Counted from the stretch's first letter, positions 25,750 through 35,053 are shown. The stretch: 48,096 bases of DNA from Flavobacteriales bacterium (GCA_027024205.1 JALVST010000033.1:1-48096); one strand, 5' to 3'. Notes: generated by a model not told the origin, from the sequence alone. Numbers and translations: made by a program.

Positions 25750-26385
25750 TTAAAACAGCAACTCAATCCGGTTGCGATACAGCTTGATTTTACCTTCGTG
25801 TTCCAATTGTTTTAACAAGCGTGATACTACTACACGTGACGTTGACAAATCATTGGCAATTTCCTGATGAGTTATTGTAATGAGCTTGGTATTAAGAGCT
25901 TTGGAAGCTTTTGTGAGATATTTTAATATACGTTGGTCCATTTTCATAAAAACAACGGAATCCATCGTGTCGAGAAATTCTTTCATTCGTTTATTGTAAT
26001 TTCTACAAACATAATATCGCCAACTAGGAAATTCTTTGGTTAAATTATCCATTAATTTTACGGGATAAAGTAACAATTCCCCATCGGTTTCCATGATAAA
26101 ATCTATTTCACTTGTTTTAGTGGAAGCACAAATTGAAAAAGTTGCCGTGCAAGCTTCTTTTTCATTCAGATAAAACAAGATATGTTCTTCGCCTTTGTTA
26201 TCTGTTCTGACAACTTTTGCCGTCCCGGATAAAACAATGGGAATTTCTTTGATTTCATCACCTCGCGAAATAACTTGTGTGTTTTCTTCTATTTGGACAA
26301 TTCTTCCGTGTTCTACCAGATTTTCCAAAAGTTTTTCGGAAAAAATATCGCCTAAAACTTTTTCCAGTTTGTGTTGTTTTTCCAT
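25750..26385 (-). CDS. Crp/Fnr family transcriptional regulator
   Basis: The 211-residue protein has a cyclic-nucleotide-binding-like beta-roll (about 15-120) and a C-terminal winged helix (about 145-211). The recognition region is HQEIANDLSTSRVVVSRLLK. The beta-roll has no complete cAMP phosphate-binding motif, and N-terminal Cys ligands typical of Fnr are absent. The effector is therefore unknown. It is the third gene of the leftward Mrp-NifU-Crp operon, with only 3 bp to the NifU stop. It is convergent with the GH5 gene. Confidence 0.92.
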   Translation of the reverse strand: MEKQHKLEKVLGDIFSEKLLENLVEHGRIVQIEENTQVISRGDEIKEIPIVLSGTAKVVRTDNKGEEHILFYLNEKEACTATFSICASTKTSEIDFIMETDGELLLYPVKLMDNLTKEFPSWRYYVCRNYNKRMKEFLDTMDSVVFMKMDQRILKYLTKASKALNTKLITITHQEIANDLSTSRVVVSRLLKQLEHEGKIKLYRNRIELLF

Positions 26386-26388
26386 AAC

Positions 26389-26625
26389 TTATATGCTTTT
26401 TACCTTTTCTATCTCAGGTAAATATTTTTTTATAATTTGTTTAACCCCGATATTCAAGGTTAAATTATTAATTTTACAGCTAAGACAATTTCCTTCAAAT
26501 TGAACCAAAACTTCTTTATCGGAGAAATCAATCAAAGAAATATCACCGCCGTCTTTTTGTAAAAATGGTCTGATTTCATTTAACGCCATATTGAGTTTGG
26601 TCAATTTTTCTTGATTTTTTTTCAT
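26389..26625 (-). CDS. NifU-like Fe-S scaffold domain protein
   Basis: The 78-residue protein is a stand-alone NifU C-terminal domain. The iron-binding C-x2-C motif is Cys47/Cys50 in GNCLSCKI, and IRPFLQKDGGDISLIDF is the conserved N-terminal helix-strand signature. It would carry or transfer a [4Fe-4S] cluster between apoproteins. It is directly downstream of the Mrp gene (33 bp) in an operon, consistent with joint Fe-S carrier roles. Confidence 0.93.
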   Translation of the reverse strand: MKKNQEKLTKLNMALNEIRPFLQKDGGDISLIDFSDKEVLVQFEGNCLSCKINNLTLNIGVKQIIKKYLPEIEKVKSI

Positions 26626-26658
26626 AAAGAAAATTTATCAGCTACTAAAATAATAATT

Positions 26659-27789
26659 TTATTTGACACTGCAACCGGCTTGATTGGTAATTTTTATTTT
26701 TTCAGTCGGTGGCAAAGTTTTATTACGTTTTACGGTTTCTTCAACGACATTTTTGGTAATTTGTTCAAAAGCTTTTTGTATGGTTGTATTTTCTTGCAAA
26801 GCCACAGGCCGTCCATAGTCACCGGATTCCCTGATACTTTGAACTAGTGGAATTTCACCTAAAAATGCCACACCTAAATCTTCGGCCAAATATTTTCCGC
26901 CGTCTCTACCGAAAATGTAATATTTATTTTCCGGGCACTCTTCGGGGGTAAAATAAGACATGTTTTCAACTATACCCAATACAGGCACGTTAATAGTCGG
27001 GTTTTTAAACATGTCAATTGATTTTTTAACATCGGCAATGGCGACATTTTGTGGGGTGGTAACCACAACGGCACCGGTTACCGGTAAGGTTTGCATGACC
27101 GATAGTTGAATATCGCCCGTTCCGGGAGGTAAATCGATTAATAAAAAGTCCAAATCGCCCCAATTGGTATCAAAAACCATCTGATTGATAGCGGAATTAG
27201 CCATACTACCCCGCCAAATCACCGCTTGACCGGGCTGGGCAAAATATCCGATAGACATATTTTTAACGCCGTGGGCTTCAATGGGAATGATCATGGTTTT
27301 GTCTCCTATTTTGGTAGCCCGCGGGCGTTCGCCTTGCGTGCCAAACATCAACGGAATGGAAGGACCGTAAACATCGGTATCTAAAATTCCGACTTTGAAA
27401 CCCATTTTTGCCAAAGTTGTTGCCAGATTGGTCGTAACAGTGGATTTCCCAACCCCGCCTTTACCGGAAGCTACGGCAATGATATTCTTGATTTTTTTCA
27501 ATGGTTTTTCTTTTTCGCTTTCGGGAATGACTACTTTGACATTGATTTTTGTTTCCACATCACTGAAATCTTTTGACAAAGCTTCCATAATATCATCTTC
27601 CAACTTCTTGCGAATATGAACTGCCGGCGAATCAATCATCGCATCAATTTCTATCTTTTTTCCGAATATATCGGATTTGGTTTTAACCTCTTTTATAACG
27701 CCGTTCTCAACAATATTCCCGGATTTCCCTTGAACACTGATATTTTTCAATAACGCTTCAACGGTTTCTTTATTTAATTTTTTACTCAT
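26659..27789 (-). CDS. mrp: Mrp/NBP35-type P-loop ATPase, Fe-S carrier
   Basis: The 376-residue protein has an N-terminal DUF59/MIP18-like domain (1-95) and a MinD/Mrp ATPase domain. The deviant Walker A motif SGKGGVGKST is at 108-117, LDTDVYGPSIP follows, and DFLLIDLPPGTGD is the Mrp signature. ENMSYFTPEECPEN occurs where other Mrp proteins have CxxC, so that metal site seems incomplete. The C-terminal tail ends AGCSVK. The protein loads Fe-S clusters onto targets. It is first in the operon; TATTTTTG on the minus strand (27823-27816) is a possible -7 box. Confidence 0.94.
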   Translation of the reverse strand: MSKKLNKETVEALLKNISVQGKSGNIVENGVIKEVKTKSDIFGKKIEIDAMIDSPAVHIRKKLEDDIMEALSKDFSDVETKINVKVVIPESEKEKPLKKIKNIIAVASGKGGVGKSTVTTNLATTLAKMGFKVGILDTDVYGPSIPLMFGTQGERPRATKIGDKTMIIPIEAHGVKNMSIGYFAQPGQAVIWRGSMANSAINQMVFDTNWGDLDFLLIDLPPGTGDIQLSVMQTLPVTGAVVVTTPQNVAIADVKKSIDMFKNPTINVPVLGIVENMSYFTPEECPENKYYIFGRDGGKYLAEDLGVAFLGEIPLVQSIRESGDYGRPVALQENTTIQKAFEQITKNVVEETVKRNKTLPPTEKIKITNQAGCSVK

Positions 27790-27897
27790 CTCAATTTTAA
27801 TTTTTTTTGGAAAAACAAAAATACAAAATTTTTCTTATTTAAAATCATTAAAAATTATGTTTGTTTAAGGGGCGGTTGCAAGCGGAATGAATTGGTA

Positions 27898-27916
27898 ATT
27901 GACACTTCGACAGGCT
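27898..27916. repeat. Dispersed repeat (CTTCGACAGGCTC)
   Basis: The copy ATTGACACTTCGACAGGCTC is shared with 31270-31290 and, in reverse, 1425-1464. It lies between the mrp and channel genes, and no ORF is present. Confidence 0.75.
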
Positions 27917-28028
27917 CTGTGACCTATCACAAATCTAAAATCTTTAAAAATTTTCATTTCCTCAAAAAATATTATCTTGCAAATCATAAAAAAAAATACG
28001 GTTTTCCGGTAAACCAACTTTTGATAAA

Positions 28029-29045
28029 ATGAAAATCTCATTGGCTTTAAAATCCAAATTATACAGGGCTACGGCATTATTGCTTTTATTGTTGGTTATA
28101 GGTGTTGTGGGTTTTTGCAGTCTCACAGGTATGAGTGTGATAGATGCTTTGTATATGACGGTTATCACTATAACTACAGTTGGTTTCGGGGAGGTGGTGC
28201 CATTGAGCCAGGAAGCACGGTTGTTTACGGTCTTTCTGATTTTAATCAGCGTAGTGGTTTTGGGTTATGTTATTACCGTACTGACCGAATATATTATAGA
28301 AGGCGAATTTTTTAAAAATCTAAAATATAAAAGCGTGCAAAAGAGGATACAACAACTTAATAATCATACAATTGTTTGCGGCTACGGACGAAACGGTAAG
28401 CAAGCCGTTTCCAAACTGCTCAAATACGGTAAAGATGTGGTCGTTATTGAGAATGATGAAAAAATAATTGAAGAATTGCAAGAATCCGGTTTACCCTTTA
28501 TAGAAGGTGATGCCACAAAAGATGAGGTTTTATGTAAAGCCGGATTGAAAAATGCCGCCCATTTGATTACGACTTTGCCCTCGGATGCTGACAATCTGTT
28601 TGTTGTTTTATCGACACGGCAACAGAACAAAAAAATAAAAATTGTCAGCCGGGCTTCCGATGATGCTACCGACAAAAAATTGCGTATTGCCGGTGCCGAT
28701 AACGTTATTATGCCCGATAAAATAGGTGGTGACCACATGGCATCGCTTATTGTAACGCCGGATATTATTGAGTTTGTTGATAAACTGTCGACTGATACCG
28801 GTCACAATACTTATATCAAAGAGATAGCTATAGATGATTTACCGGCGGAATTTTCTTCAAAATCCATCAGGGATTTGGATTTACGTCGCAAAACCGGCTG
28901 TTTGATTATCGGTTACAAGACACATGACAACGAATATATTGTCAATCCCGACCCTGATATAAAAATGATGCCCCATGCCAAACTCATCGTTTTGGGTAAT
29001 GAATCACAGATTAGGAAGTTGAATGAGATGTTGAAGAATTTGTAA
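28029..29045 (+). CDS. Potassium channel with RCK/TrkA domains
   Basis: The 338-residue protein has two TM helices (about 14-32 and 66-88) around a pore loop with the selectivity filter TVGFG at 50-54. An RCK (TrkA-N) Rossmann domain starts at GYGRNG (118-123) with a strand ending in VVIEND. A TrkA-C domain lies at about 255-338. Length and order match MthK-like two-TM channels. The cytosolic ring gates K+ flux in response to a ligand such as nucleotide or Ca2+. It is monocistronic, divergent from mrp and followed by the rpsA promoter region. Confidence 0.93.
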   Translation: MKISLALKSKLYRATALLLLLLVIGVVGFCSLTGMSVIDALYMTVITITTVGFGEVVPLSQEARLFTVFLILISVVVLGYVITVLTEYIIEGEFFKNLKYKSVQKRIQQLNNHTIVCGYGRNGKQAVSKLLKYGKDVVVIENDEKIIEELQESGLPFIEGDATKDEVLCKAGLKNAAHLITTLPSDADNLFVVLSTRQQNKKIKIVSRASDDATDKKLRIAGADNVIMPDKIGGDHMASLIVTPDIIEFVDKLSTDTGHNTYIKEIAIDDLPAEFSSKSIRDLDLRRKTGCLIIGYKTHDNEYIVNPDPDIKMMPHAKLIVLGNESQIRKLNEMLKNL

Positions 29046-29103
29046 AAAACTTATGTGTGTAAAAAAAATCAAAGACATAGGCGGAAAAATCTAAAAAAAA
29101 ACA

Positions 29104-29203
29104 TATCTTTGCACACTGCTACCGGTATGGCGGAATAGGGTAGTGAAGTGTTTGAAAATCAAAGTCTAACGTCTTTCATTTCAATTTACCTCAAACTATT
29201 CCG
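29104..29203 (+). promoter_or_regulatory. rpsA promoter and structured 5' leader
   Basis: TATCTTTG (29104-29111) is a good Bacteroidota -7 box, although no TTTG is seen 20 bp upstream. The leader of about 110 nt can pair CGGAATAG (29131-29138) with CTATTCCG (29196-29203), enclosing 57 nt with an additional imperfect stem. S1 autoregulation through such a leader is an inference. Confidence 0.5.
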
Positions 29204-29233
29204 GTTGAGATGAAATACAAAAAATTTATCAGC

Positions 29234-31165
29234 ATGGCTGAAAATAACGAAAACAAAGAAGTGCAAGAGCAAGAAGCTGCTGCACAAAATGAGGTGCAAA
29301 ACGATGCACAAGAAGTAACAGAAACGGTAGAAGCACAAGCAATGCCCGAAGAACAAAGTTCTGAAAATGTTCCGGCACAGGTTGAAGAGGAACAAGAACC
29401 GCAAGTGGAAGAAGTTGAACAACGAGACTCGCAAAAGTTTTTAGAAGAATTTAACTGGGATGCTTACGAACAAGGTATTGAGCCCATTAAAGATGAAAAA
29501 CTTTTGGAGTTTGAAAAAATGGTTGAAGAAAAAATCAAAGTCCTCGATGAAAATGAAGTGATTGAAGGGACCGTAATAGGTTTGACTGACCGTGATGTAA
29601 TTGTGGATATCAACTCCAAATCTGAAGGTGTTTTGTCCCGTAACGAATTTCGTTACAATCCCGATTTGAAAATCGGTGATAAAGTGGAAGTAATGGTTGT
29701 CCGTAAAGAGGATAAAAACGGTCAATTGGTATTGTCTCACAAACGGGCTCGTCAGCTCAAAGCTTGGGAGCGTGTTAACGAAGCGCTCGAAAAAGACGAA
29801 ATCGTTAAAGGTTATATCAAAGCCCGAACCAAAGGTGGTATGATTGTCGATGTGTTCGGTATCGAAGCGTTCTTGCCCGGCTCACAAATTGATGTCAAAC
29901 CTATCCGTGATTACGACCAATATGTGGGAAAAACCATGGAATTTAAGATTGTCAAAATCAATCCCGAATTTAAAAACGTGGTTGTGTCACATAAAGCACT
30001 TATCGAAGCCGATCTTGAAGAACAAAAACGTGAAATCATTTCCAAACTTGAAAAAGGTCAAGTTATAGAAGGAACCGTTAAAAATATCACTTCTTACGGT
30101 GTCTTTGTAGACTTGGGTGGTGTGGACGGATTGATTCACATTACCGATTTGGCTTGGAAACGTATCAATCATCCCAGTGAAGTGGTTAGTTTGGATGACA
30201 AATTAAAAGTGGTTATTTTGGATTTTGATGAGAAAAAATCCCGTATCCAACTCGGTTTGAAACAATTGGAACCGCATCCTTGGGATAATTTGGACGAAAA
30301 CTTGAAAGTAGGTGATAAGGTCAAAGGAAAAGTTTCCGTTATTGCCGATTACGGTGCTTTTGTAGAAGTTAAACCCGGTGTGGAAGGTTTGATTCACGTT
30401 TCCGAAATGTCTTGGAGTACCCACTTGCGTTCTGCACAAGATTTTGTTAAAGAAGGTGAAGAAATTGAAGCGGTTGTTTTGTCATTGGACAGAGACGAAC
30501 GCAAAATGTCTTTGGGTATGAAACAATTAACCCCCGATCCCTGGGAAGATATCGAGAAAAAATATCCAGTGGGTTCCAAGCACAAAGGTATTGTTCGCAA
30601 CTTTACCAATTTCGGTGCTTTTGTCGAATTGGAAGAAGGTGTGGACGGTTTGATTTACATTTCCGATTTAACCTGGAACAAGCGGGTTAAACATCCTTCC
30701 GATGTGTTGAGTATTGGTGATGAAGTGGAAGTTATTGTTCTCGATGTGGATAAAGAAGGTCGTAAACTGAGCTTAGGCTTGAAACAATTGCAAGAAAATG
30801 TCTGGGATAAATATGCCGATAAATATACTGTCGGTAGTGAACATGAAGGCGAAGTAAAAGAAGCCGCCGGTAAAGGAGCGACTATTCTTTTGGACGGCGA
30901 AGTGGAAGCCTTTGCTCCGGGACGTTATATGATTAAAGAAGACGGTACAAAACTGAAAAAAGGCGAAAAAGCCAAATTCAAAGTTATTGAGTTTGATAAA
31001 GATGCCCAAAAGATTGTAGTATCTCATACGGCTACTTATAAAGAAGAGGAAGCGCGTATCGTCAATGAAAACAAAGCTAAAATGGAAAGTCAAGAAAAAG
31101 CAACCTTAGGCGATTTGGATGCTTTGGCACAATTGAAAAAAGATATGGAAAAAGGCAACAAATAA
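29234..31165 (+). CDS. rpsA: 30S ribosomal protein S1
   Basis: The protein has 643 residues from the ATG at 29234 (MAENNENKE). An in-frame ATG at 29210 would add eight basic residues and is less likely. A Glu-rich acidic tail of about 65 residues precedes six S1 OB-fold repeats. They are recognisable by recurring VKGKVSVIADYGAFVEV, GLIHVSEMSW and ILDFDEKKSRIQLGLKQL patterns. The length exceeds the proteobacterial S1 because of the acidic N-terminus, which is common in Bacteroidota. S1 recruits mRNA to the 30S subunit, important where Shine-Dalgarno sequences are rare. A strong terminator follows. Confidence 0.97.
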   Translation: MAENNENKEVQEQEAAAQNEVQNDAQEVTETVEAQAMPEEQSSENVPAQVEEEQEPQVEEVEQRDSQKFLEEFNWDAYEQGIEPIKDEKLLEFEKMVEEKIKVLDENEVIEGTVIGLTDRDVIVDINSKSEGVLSRNEFRYNPDLKIGDKVEVMVVRKEDKNGQLVLSHKRARQLKAWERVNEALEKDEIVKGYIKARTKGGMIVDVFGIEAFLPGSQIDVKPIRDYDQYVGKTMEFKIVKINPEFKNVVVSHKALIEADLEEQKREIISKLEKGQVIEGTVKNITSYGVFVDLGGVDGLIHITDLAWKRINHPSEVVSLDDKLKVVILDFDEKKSRIQLGLKQLEPHPWDNLDENLKVGDKVKGKVSVIADYGAFVEVKPGVEGLIHVSEMSWSTHLRSAQDFVKEGEEIEAVVLSLDRDERKMSLGMKQLTPDPWEDIEKKYPVGSKHKGIVRNFTNFGAFVELEEGVDGLIYISDLTWNKRVKHPSDVLSIGDEVEVIVLDVDKEGRKLSLGLKQLQENVWDKYADKYTVGSEHEGEVKEAAGKGATILLDGEVEAFAPGRYMIKEDGTKLKKGEKAKFKVIEFDKDAQKIVVSHTATYKEEEARIVNENKAKMESQEKATLGDLDALAQLKKDMEKGNK

Positions 31166-31187
31166 TTTTCCATATAATATAATGTAT

Positions 31188-31217
31188 AAAAAGCCGGCTG
31201 TTTAAGCTGGCTTTTTT
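31188..31217 (+). terminator. Rho-independent terminator after rpsA
   Basis: The 12-bp stem AAAAAGCCGGCT/AGCTGGCTTTTT (31188-31199 and 31205-31216, one G-T pair) with loop GTTTA and a T run is a classical terminator and could work in both directions. Confidence 0.9.
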
Positions 31218-31270
31218 AATGGGATAATTGGGATAATGTAGAACTGAAAATTGAAAATTAAGAATGAATC

Positions 31271-31375
31271 ATTGACACTTCGACAGGCTCAGTGCACCGC
31301 ACTTCGGTAAACTCGCAAATCTTGATTTGTTCCATTTCTCACATACCTTCCAATCCCGGCGTATGTCGGGAGGGT
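31271..31375. repeat. Dispersed repeats between rpsA and dtd
   Basis: A 30-bp copy of the CTTCGACAGGCTC repeat (31271-31300) is followed by CACTTCGG and, near 31353-31372, by CCCGGCGTATGTCGGG. The latter is a variant of the palindrome seen in the tRNA remnants at the left end. No ORF lies in 31166-31495 and the rest of the region is AT-rich. Confidence 0.6.
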
Positions 31376-31477
31376 AGCAAGAAATGACCGGTTAATTCCG
31401 CAACGAAAGAATGTAGAGGTATGCAGTTAATTTGCACAAAAAAAATATATTTTTAATTTTTAATTACAACTTAATTA

Positions 31478-31485
31478 TATCTTTG
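31478..31485 (+). promoter_or_regulatory. Candidate -7 box of dtd
   Basis: TATCTTTG matches the Bacteroidota -7 consensus TAnnTTTG and lies only 10 bp before the ATG at 31496, giving a very short leader. A TTG -33 element is not evident. Confidence 0.45.
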
Positions 31486-31495
31486 TAAAAAAAAT

Positions 31496-31948
31496 ATGCG
31501 CGTAGTTATACAAAGAGTCAGTCAGGCCAAAGTGGAAGTGTCCGGTAAAGTCATTGGGCAAACGGAGAAGGGCTTATTGATTTTTTTGGGGATTGAAAAT
31601 GCGGATACCCAAGAAGATATCGATTGGTTGGTGCACAAAATCAAAAACTTACGCATTTTTAATGACGAACAAGGAATGATGAACAAATCGTTGTTGGATA
31701 TCGGAGGAGAAGTCTTGATTGTCAGTCAATTTACATTACATGCCAAGACCAAAAAGGGGCATCGTCCGTCATATATCCATGCGGCCAAACCAGATGTTGC
31801 TATTCCTTTATATGAAGCTTTTATCAAAAAATTTAAAGAAAATTTCAATCAAAAAGTGGCCACCGGTCAATTCGGAGCGATGATGAAAGTCAGTTTGGTA
31901 AACGAAGGACCGGTTACCATTTTTATCGATACAAAAAATAAAGAGTAA
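31496..31948 (+). CDS. dtd: D-aminoacyl-tRNA deacylase
   Basis: The 150-residue protein is full length for DTD. MRVVIQRVSQAKVEV is the family start, SQFTLHA holds the catalytic-loop Thr and EGPVTIFI is the Gly-cisPro motif that selects D-amino acids. It hydrolyses D-aminoacyl-tRNAs such as D-Tyr-tRNA, protecting translation from D-amino acids. It is monocistronic between rpsA and the KasIII-like gene, with its own candidate promoter. Confidence 0.96.
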   Translation: MRVVIQRVSQAKVEVSGKVIGQTEKGLLIFLGIENADTQEDIDWLVHKIKNLRIFNDEQGMMNKSLLDIGGEVLIVSQFTLHAKTKKGHRPSYIHAAKPDVAIPLYEAFIKKFKENFNQKVATGQFGAMMKVSLVNEGPVTIFIDTKNKE

Positions 31949-32096
31949 AATCTTTGAAGTTTTCTAAAAATCTTTTAATAAATTTTGATTATTGACGATT
32001 TGCTAGTGGGCTGTGTCCCTTTCGCATAATTTTAGGTGTTAAAATTTGGTTTTGTTTCTTTTTTATGTAATTTCGCCGCTACAAATCTTATCAATC

Positions 32097-33170
32097 ATGG
32101 CAAAAATAAAAGCAGAAATCATAGGTATCGGAAGTTACATTCCAACAAAAGTTGTCCCCAATTCGTATTTTTTAGATTGGGAATTTTATGATGCTAACGG
32201 AAACAAGTTTGACACGCCTAACGAGATTATCATCAAAAAATTTAAAGCCATTACGGGTATTGAAGAACGGCGTTGGCTTGAAGACGACCAGGTTGCTTCC
32301 GATATGGCGGTTGTTGCTTCACGACGGGCAGTGGAAGATGCCGGTATTGACCCTGACGAATTGGACTATGTAATTGCTGCAACCAATTTTGGCGATGTGG
32401 AAAAAGACGATTATTTTTCTGATTTTATGCCGGCAGTAGCTTCACGTATAAAACACCGTTTAAAGATGGCCAACCCTAAGACCGTTGCTTTTGATGTTAT
32501 TTTCGGTTGTCCGGGCTGGTTACAGGCTTTGATAATGGCCAATCAGTTTATGAAAGCCGGAGATGCCAAATATGCTCTGGTTGTAGGTGTTGAAGCATTG
32601 TCGCGTGTGGTTGATCCGCATGACCGGGATGCCATGATTTTTGCCGATGGCGCTGGTGCTGTGGTGGTCAAACTCAATGCCGAAGAAAACGGTAGCGGTA
32701 TTTATTCGTACAAAGCCGTTTCACATGCCCATCCACAGGCCGAATTGCTTTTTAATGACCGTTCTTTTAATCCCAATCATCAAAGTAAAGCCAAATATAT
32801 CAGAATGCAAGGGCATAAAATTTACGAATATGCTTTAACGGAAGTGCCGGCTGCTATGAAAGCCGCTCTGGATGATAGTGAATTTGAGATTGATGATATT
32901 AAAAAAATCTTCATCCATCAGGCCAATGAAAAAATGGACGAACAAATTGTAAGACGTTTTTACGCCTTGTTCGATAAACGCATGCCTGAACATATTATGC
33001 CTATGAATATTCAAAAATTGGGTAACAGTTCTGTTGCCACAATTCCAACTTTAATGGACATGGTCCGTAAAGGTGAATTGGAACATCAGGAACTGCATAA
33101 AGGCGATGTGATTATGTTGGCATCCGTGGGTGCCGGTATGAATATCAATGCCGTTGTGATGAAGTATTAG
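32097..33170 (+). CDS. 3-oxoacyl-ACP synthase III family protein
   Basis: The protein has 357 residues from the ATG at 32097 (MAKIKAEIIGIGSYIP). An in-frame start at 32046 would add a hydrophobic stretch and is rejected. The thiolase-fold catalytic triad is Cys138 (FGCPGWL), His274 (FIHQANEKM) and Asn310 (KLGNSSVATIP). The family condenses an acyl-CoA with malonyl-ACP or a related extender. The C-terminal GDVIMLASVGAGMNINA motif is conserved. It is longer than FabH (about 320) and resembles the Bacteroidota paralogue rather than canonical FabH, so the exact substrate is open. It is convergent with the downstream dehydrogenase. Confidence 0.92.
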   Translation: MAKIKAEIIGIGSYIPTKVVPNSYFLDWEFYDANGNKFDTPNEIIIKKFKAITGIEERRWLEDDQVASDMAVVASRRAVEDAGIDPDELDYVIAATNFGDVEKDDYFSDFMPAVASRIKHRLKMANPKTVAFDVIFGCPGWLQALIMANQFMKAGDAKYALVVGVEALSRVVDPHDRDAMIFADGAGAVVVKLNAEENGSGIYSYKAVSHAHPQAELLFNDRSFNPNHQSKAKYIRMQGHKIYEYALTEVPAAMKAALDDSEFEIDDIKKIFIHQANEKMDEQIVRRFYALFDKRMPEHIMPMNIQKLGNSSVATIPTLMDMVRKGELEHQELHKGDVIMLASVGAGMNINAVVMKY

Positions 33171-33195
33171 TATCGAGTATCAAGTAAGTTGTTCC

Positions 33196-34086
33196 TTATT
33201 TTCTAAACTGCTTCGCCACTATTTCGGCTTTTTTGGTCTCAGAATAATCGTAGAAACCTTCTCCGGATTTTACACCGTATTTACCGGCTTCAACCATTTT
33301 GATTAACAAAGGGTTAGGAGCATATTTCGGGTTTTTAAAGCCGTCATACATCACTTTCAATATAGCCAAGCAGACATCCAAACCTATGAAGTCAGCTAAT
33401 TGCAGTGGCCCCATCGGGTGTCCCATGCCCAGTTTCATCACGGTATCTATTTCTTCAACGCCGGCTACGCCGTTGTATAAGGTTTCTATAGCTTCGTTGA
33501 TCATTGGCATTAATATTCTATTGGCTACAAAGCCGGGATAATCATTGACTTCAACCGGCACTTTTCCAAGTTTTTTTGAGATATTTTTTATTGTTTGATA
33601 GGTTTCATCGGAAGTGGAATAACCACGAATAATTTCGACCAATTTCATTATCGGAACCGGATTCATGAAGTGCATACCTATCACTTTACCGGGCCGATTG
33701 GTAACGGCTGCAATGGTTGTTATGGAAATGGAAGAAGTGTTAGAAGCTAAAATGACGTGTTCCGGAGTTAATTCACTTAAATCTTTAAAAATTTTAAGTT
33801 TTAAATCAATATTTTCCGTAGCTGCTTCCACTACCAAATCAACGCCATTTACGCCTTCTTCCAGATTGTCAAAAGTAGTGATATTTTTAAGCGTTTGTTC
33901 TTTGGTTGCTTCATCTATTTTTTCTTTTTTGAGTAAACGCATCAGGTTTTTAGTTATGGTATCCAAAGCTCTTTCCAAAGCACTTTTTGAAACATCGATA
34001 AGATTAACTTCGTAACCGGTTTGAGCAAAAACGTGGGCGATTCCGTTTCCCATGGTTCCGGCGCCTATAACAGCTATTTTTTTCAT
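33196..34086 (-). CDS. 3-hydroxyacyl-CoA (3-hydroxybutyryl-CoA) dehydrogenase
   Basis: The 296-residue protein has an N-terminal Rossmann fold with GAGTMGNGIA and Asp in NLIDVS, indicating NAD use. ASNTSSISIT holds the substrate-binding region, and HFMNPVPIMKLVEII carries the catalytic His. The C-terminal domain (DYPGFVANRILMPMINEA) dimerises. The length matches single-domain 3-hydroxybutyryl-CoA dehydrogenases rather than multifunctional FadB. It oxidises (S)-3-hydroxyacyl-CoA in fatty acid or butyrate metabolism. Confidence 0.95.
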   Translation of the reverse strand: MKKIAVIGAGTMGNGIAHVFAQTGYEVNLIDVSKSALERALDTITKNLMRLLKKEKIDEATKEQTLKNITTFDNLEEGVNGVDLVVEAATENIDLKLKIFKDLSELTPEHVILASNTSSISITTIAAVTNRPGKVIGMHFMNPVPIMKLVEIIRGYSTSDETYQTIKNISKKLGKVPVEVNDYPGFVANRILMPMINEAIETLYNGVAGVEEIDTVMKLGMGHPMGPLQLADFIGLDVCLAILKVMYDGFKNPKYAPNPLLIKMVEAGKYGVKSGEGFYDYSETKKAEIVAKQFRK

Positions 34087-34201
34087 AGTTTATTAATTTT
34101 TTTTATTTATAACAATTTATTTTTGACTGATAACAAATTTACGTTTTTTTATGGATTTTTCCTATGAAAATATTATTTTAGAGCCAAAATTTGAATAAAA
34201 T

Positions 34202-34843
34202 ATGAGAGATACGCTCAAACATCAGGGCTTACGTAATAAATTGGTGCAAAACCTTATAAAAAAGAGTATTACGGACAAAAATGTTTTGAAAGCCATAGCA
34301 AAAATTCCCAGGCATTTATTGTTGGATTCGGCTTTTGAATATCACGCTTATCAAGACAAAGCATTTCCGATTGCCGCCGGACAAACCATTTCACAACCTT
34401 ATACGGTAGCTTTTCAAACACAACTTTTACAAATTAAACCCGGTGATAAGGTATTGGAAATAGGAACCGGCTCGGGTTATCAAGCAGCTATTTTAAACGT
34501 TATGGGGGCAGAGGTTTATACCATTGAGCGGATAAAAGAACTATATCTCACAGCCAAACAAAATCTTGAAAAAATAGGAATCCGCCTCAAACATATGGCT
34601 TACGGGGATGGCTATAAAGGATTGCCTTTGTATGCCCCTTATGATAAAATTATTGTAACGGCAGCGGCGCCTTATGTGCCTGAAGCTTTGGTTACACAAC
34701 TCAAATCGGGCGGACGTTTGGTTATTCCCGTAGGAGATGATTTACAAGAAATGAAACTGCTAATAAAAGATGAAAACGAGCAAATAATCGAATCGTCACA
34801 CGGGACATTTGTCTTTGTCCCGATGCTTCAAAATAAAGATTAA
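34202..34843 (+). CDS. pcm: Protein-L-isoaspartate O-methyltransferase
   Basis: The 213-residue protein is full length for PCMT. IPRHLLLDSAFEYHAYQDKAFPIAAGQTISQPYTVAFQT is the family signature region with the Ser-Gln-Pro substrate motif. VLEIGTGSGYQAAIL is the S-adenosylmethionine motif I, and KIIVTAAAPYVPEAL follows as motif II. The enzyme methylates isoaspartyl residues to start their repair. It is the last clearly host gene before the prophage. Confidence 0.96.
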   Translation: MRDTLKHQGLRNKLVQNLIKKSITDKNVLKAIAKIPRHLLLDSAFEYHAYQDKAFPIAAGQTISQPYTVAFQTQLLQIKPGDKVLEIGTGSGYQAAILNVMGAEVYTIERIKELYLTAKQNLEKIGIRLKHMAYGDGYKGLPLYAPYDKIIVTAAAPYVPEALVTQLKSGGRLVIPVGDDLQEMKLLIKDENEQIIESSHGTFVFVPMLQNKD

Positions 34844-34847
34844 AAAA

Positions 34848-34880
34848 AGCTACCCGGTTTTGAGTAGCTCCTGTTTTCGC
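34848..34880 (+). terminator. Possible terminator after pcm
   Basis: The short stem AGCTAC/GTAGCT (34848-34853 and 34864-34869) is followed by CCTGTTTT. The stem is only six pairs, so the call is tentative. Confidence 0.4.
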
Positions 34881-35053
34881 TATTTTTATTTCGTAAAATA
34901 TTAAATGATTGATAATAAGCATGTTATAGATTTATTTTGTAACTTTTGGGTGTCCTGCATATTTATATTAGAGAAAATTAGAAAAATTTATTGCCAATCT
35001 TATATCACAGACATTTTTAAAAAGATGGAAAATGCGGTCATTACCCCCCCCCT

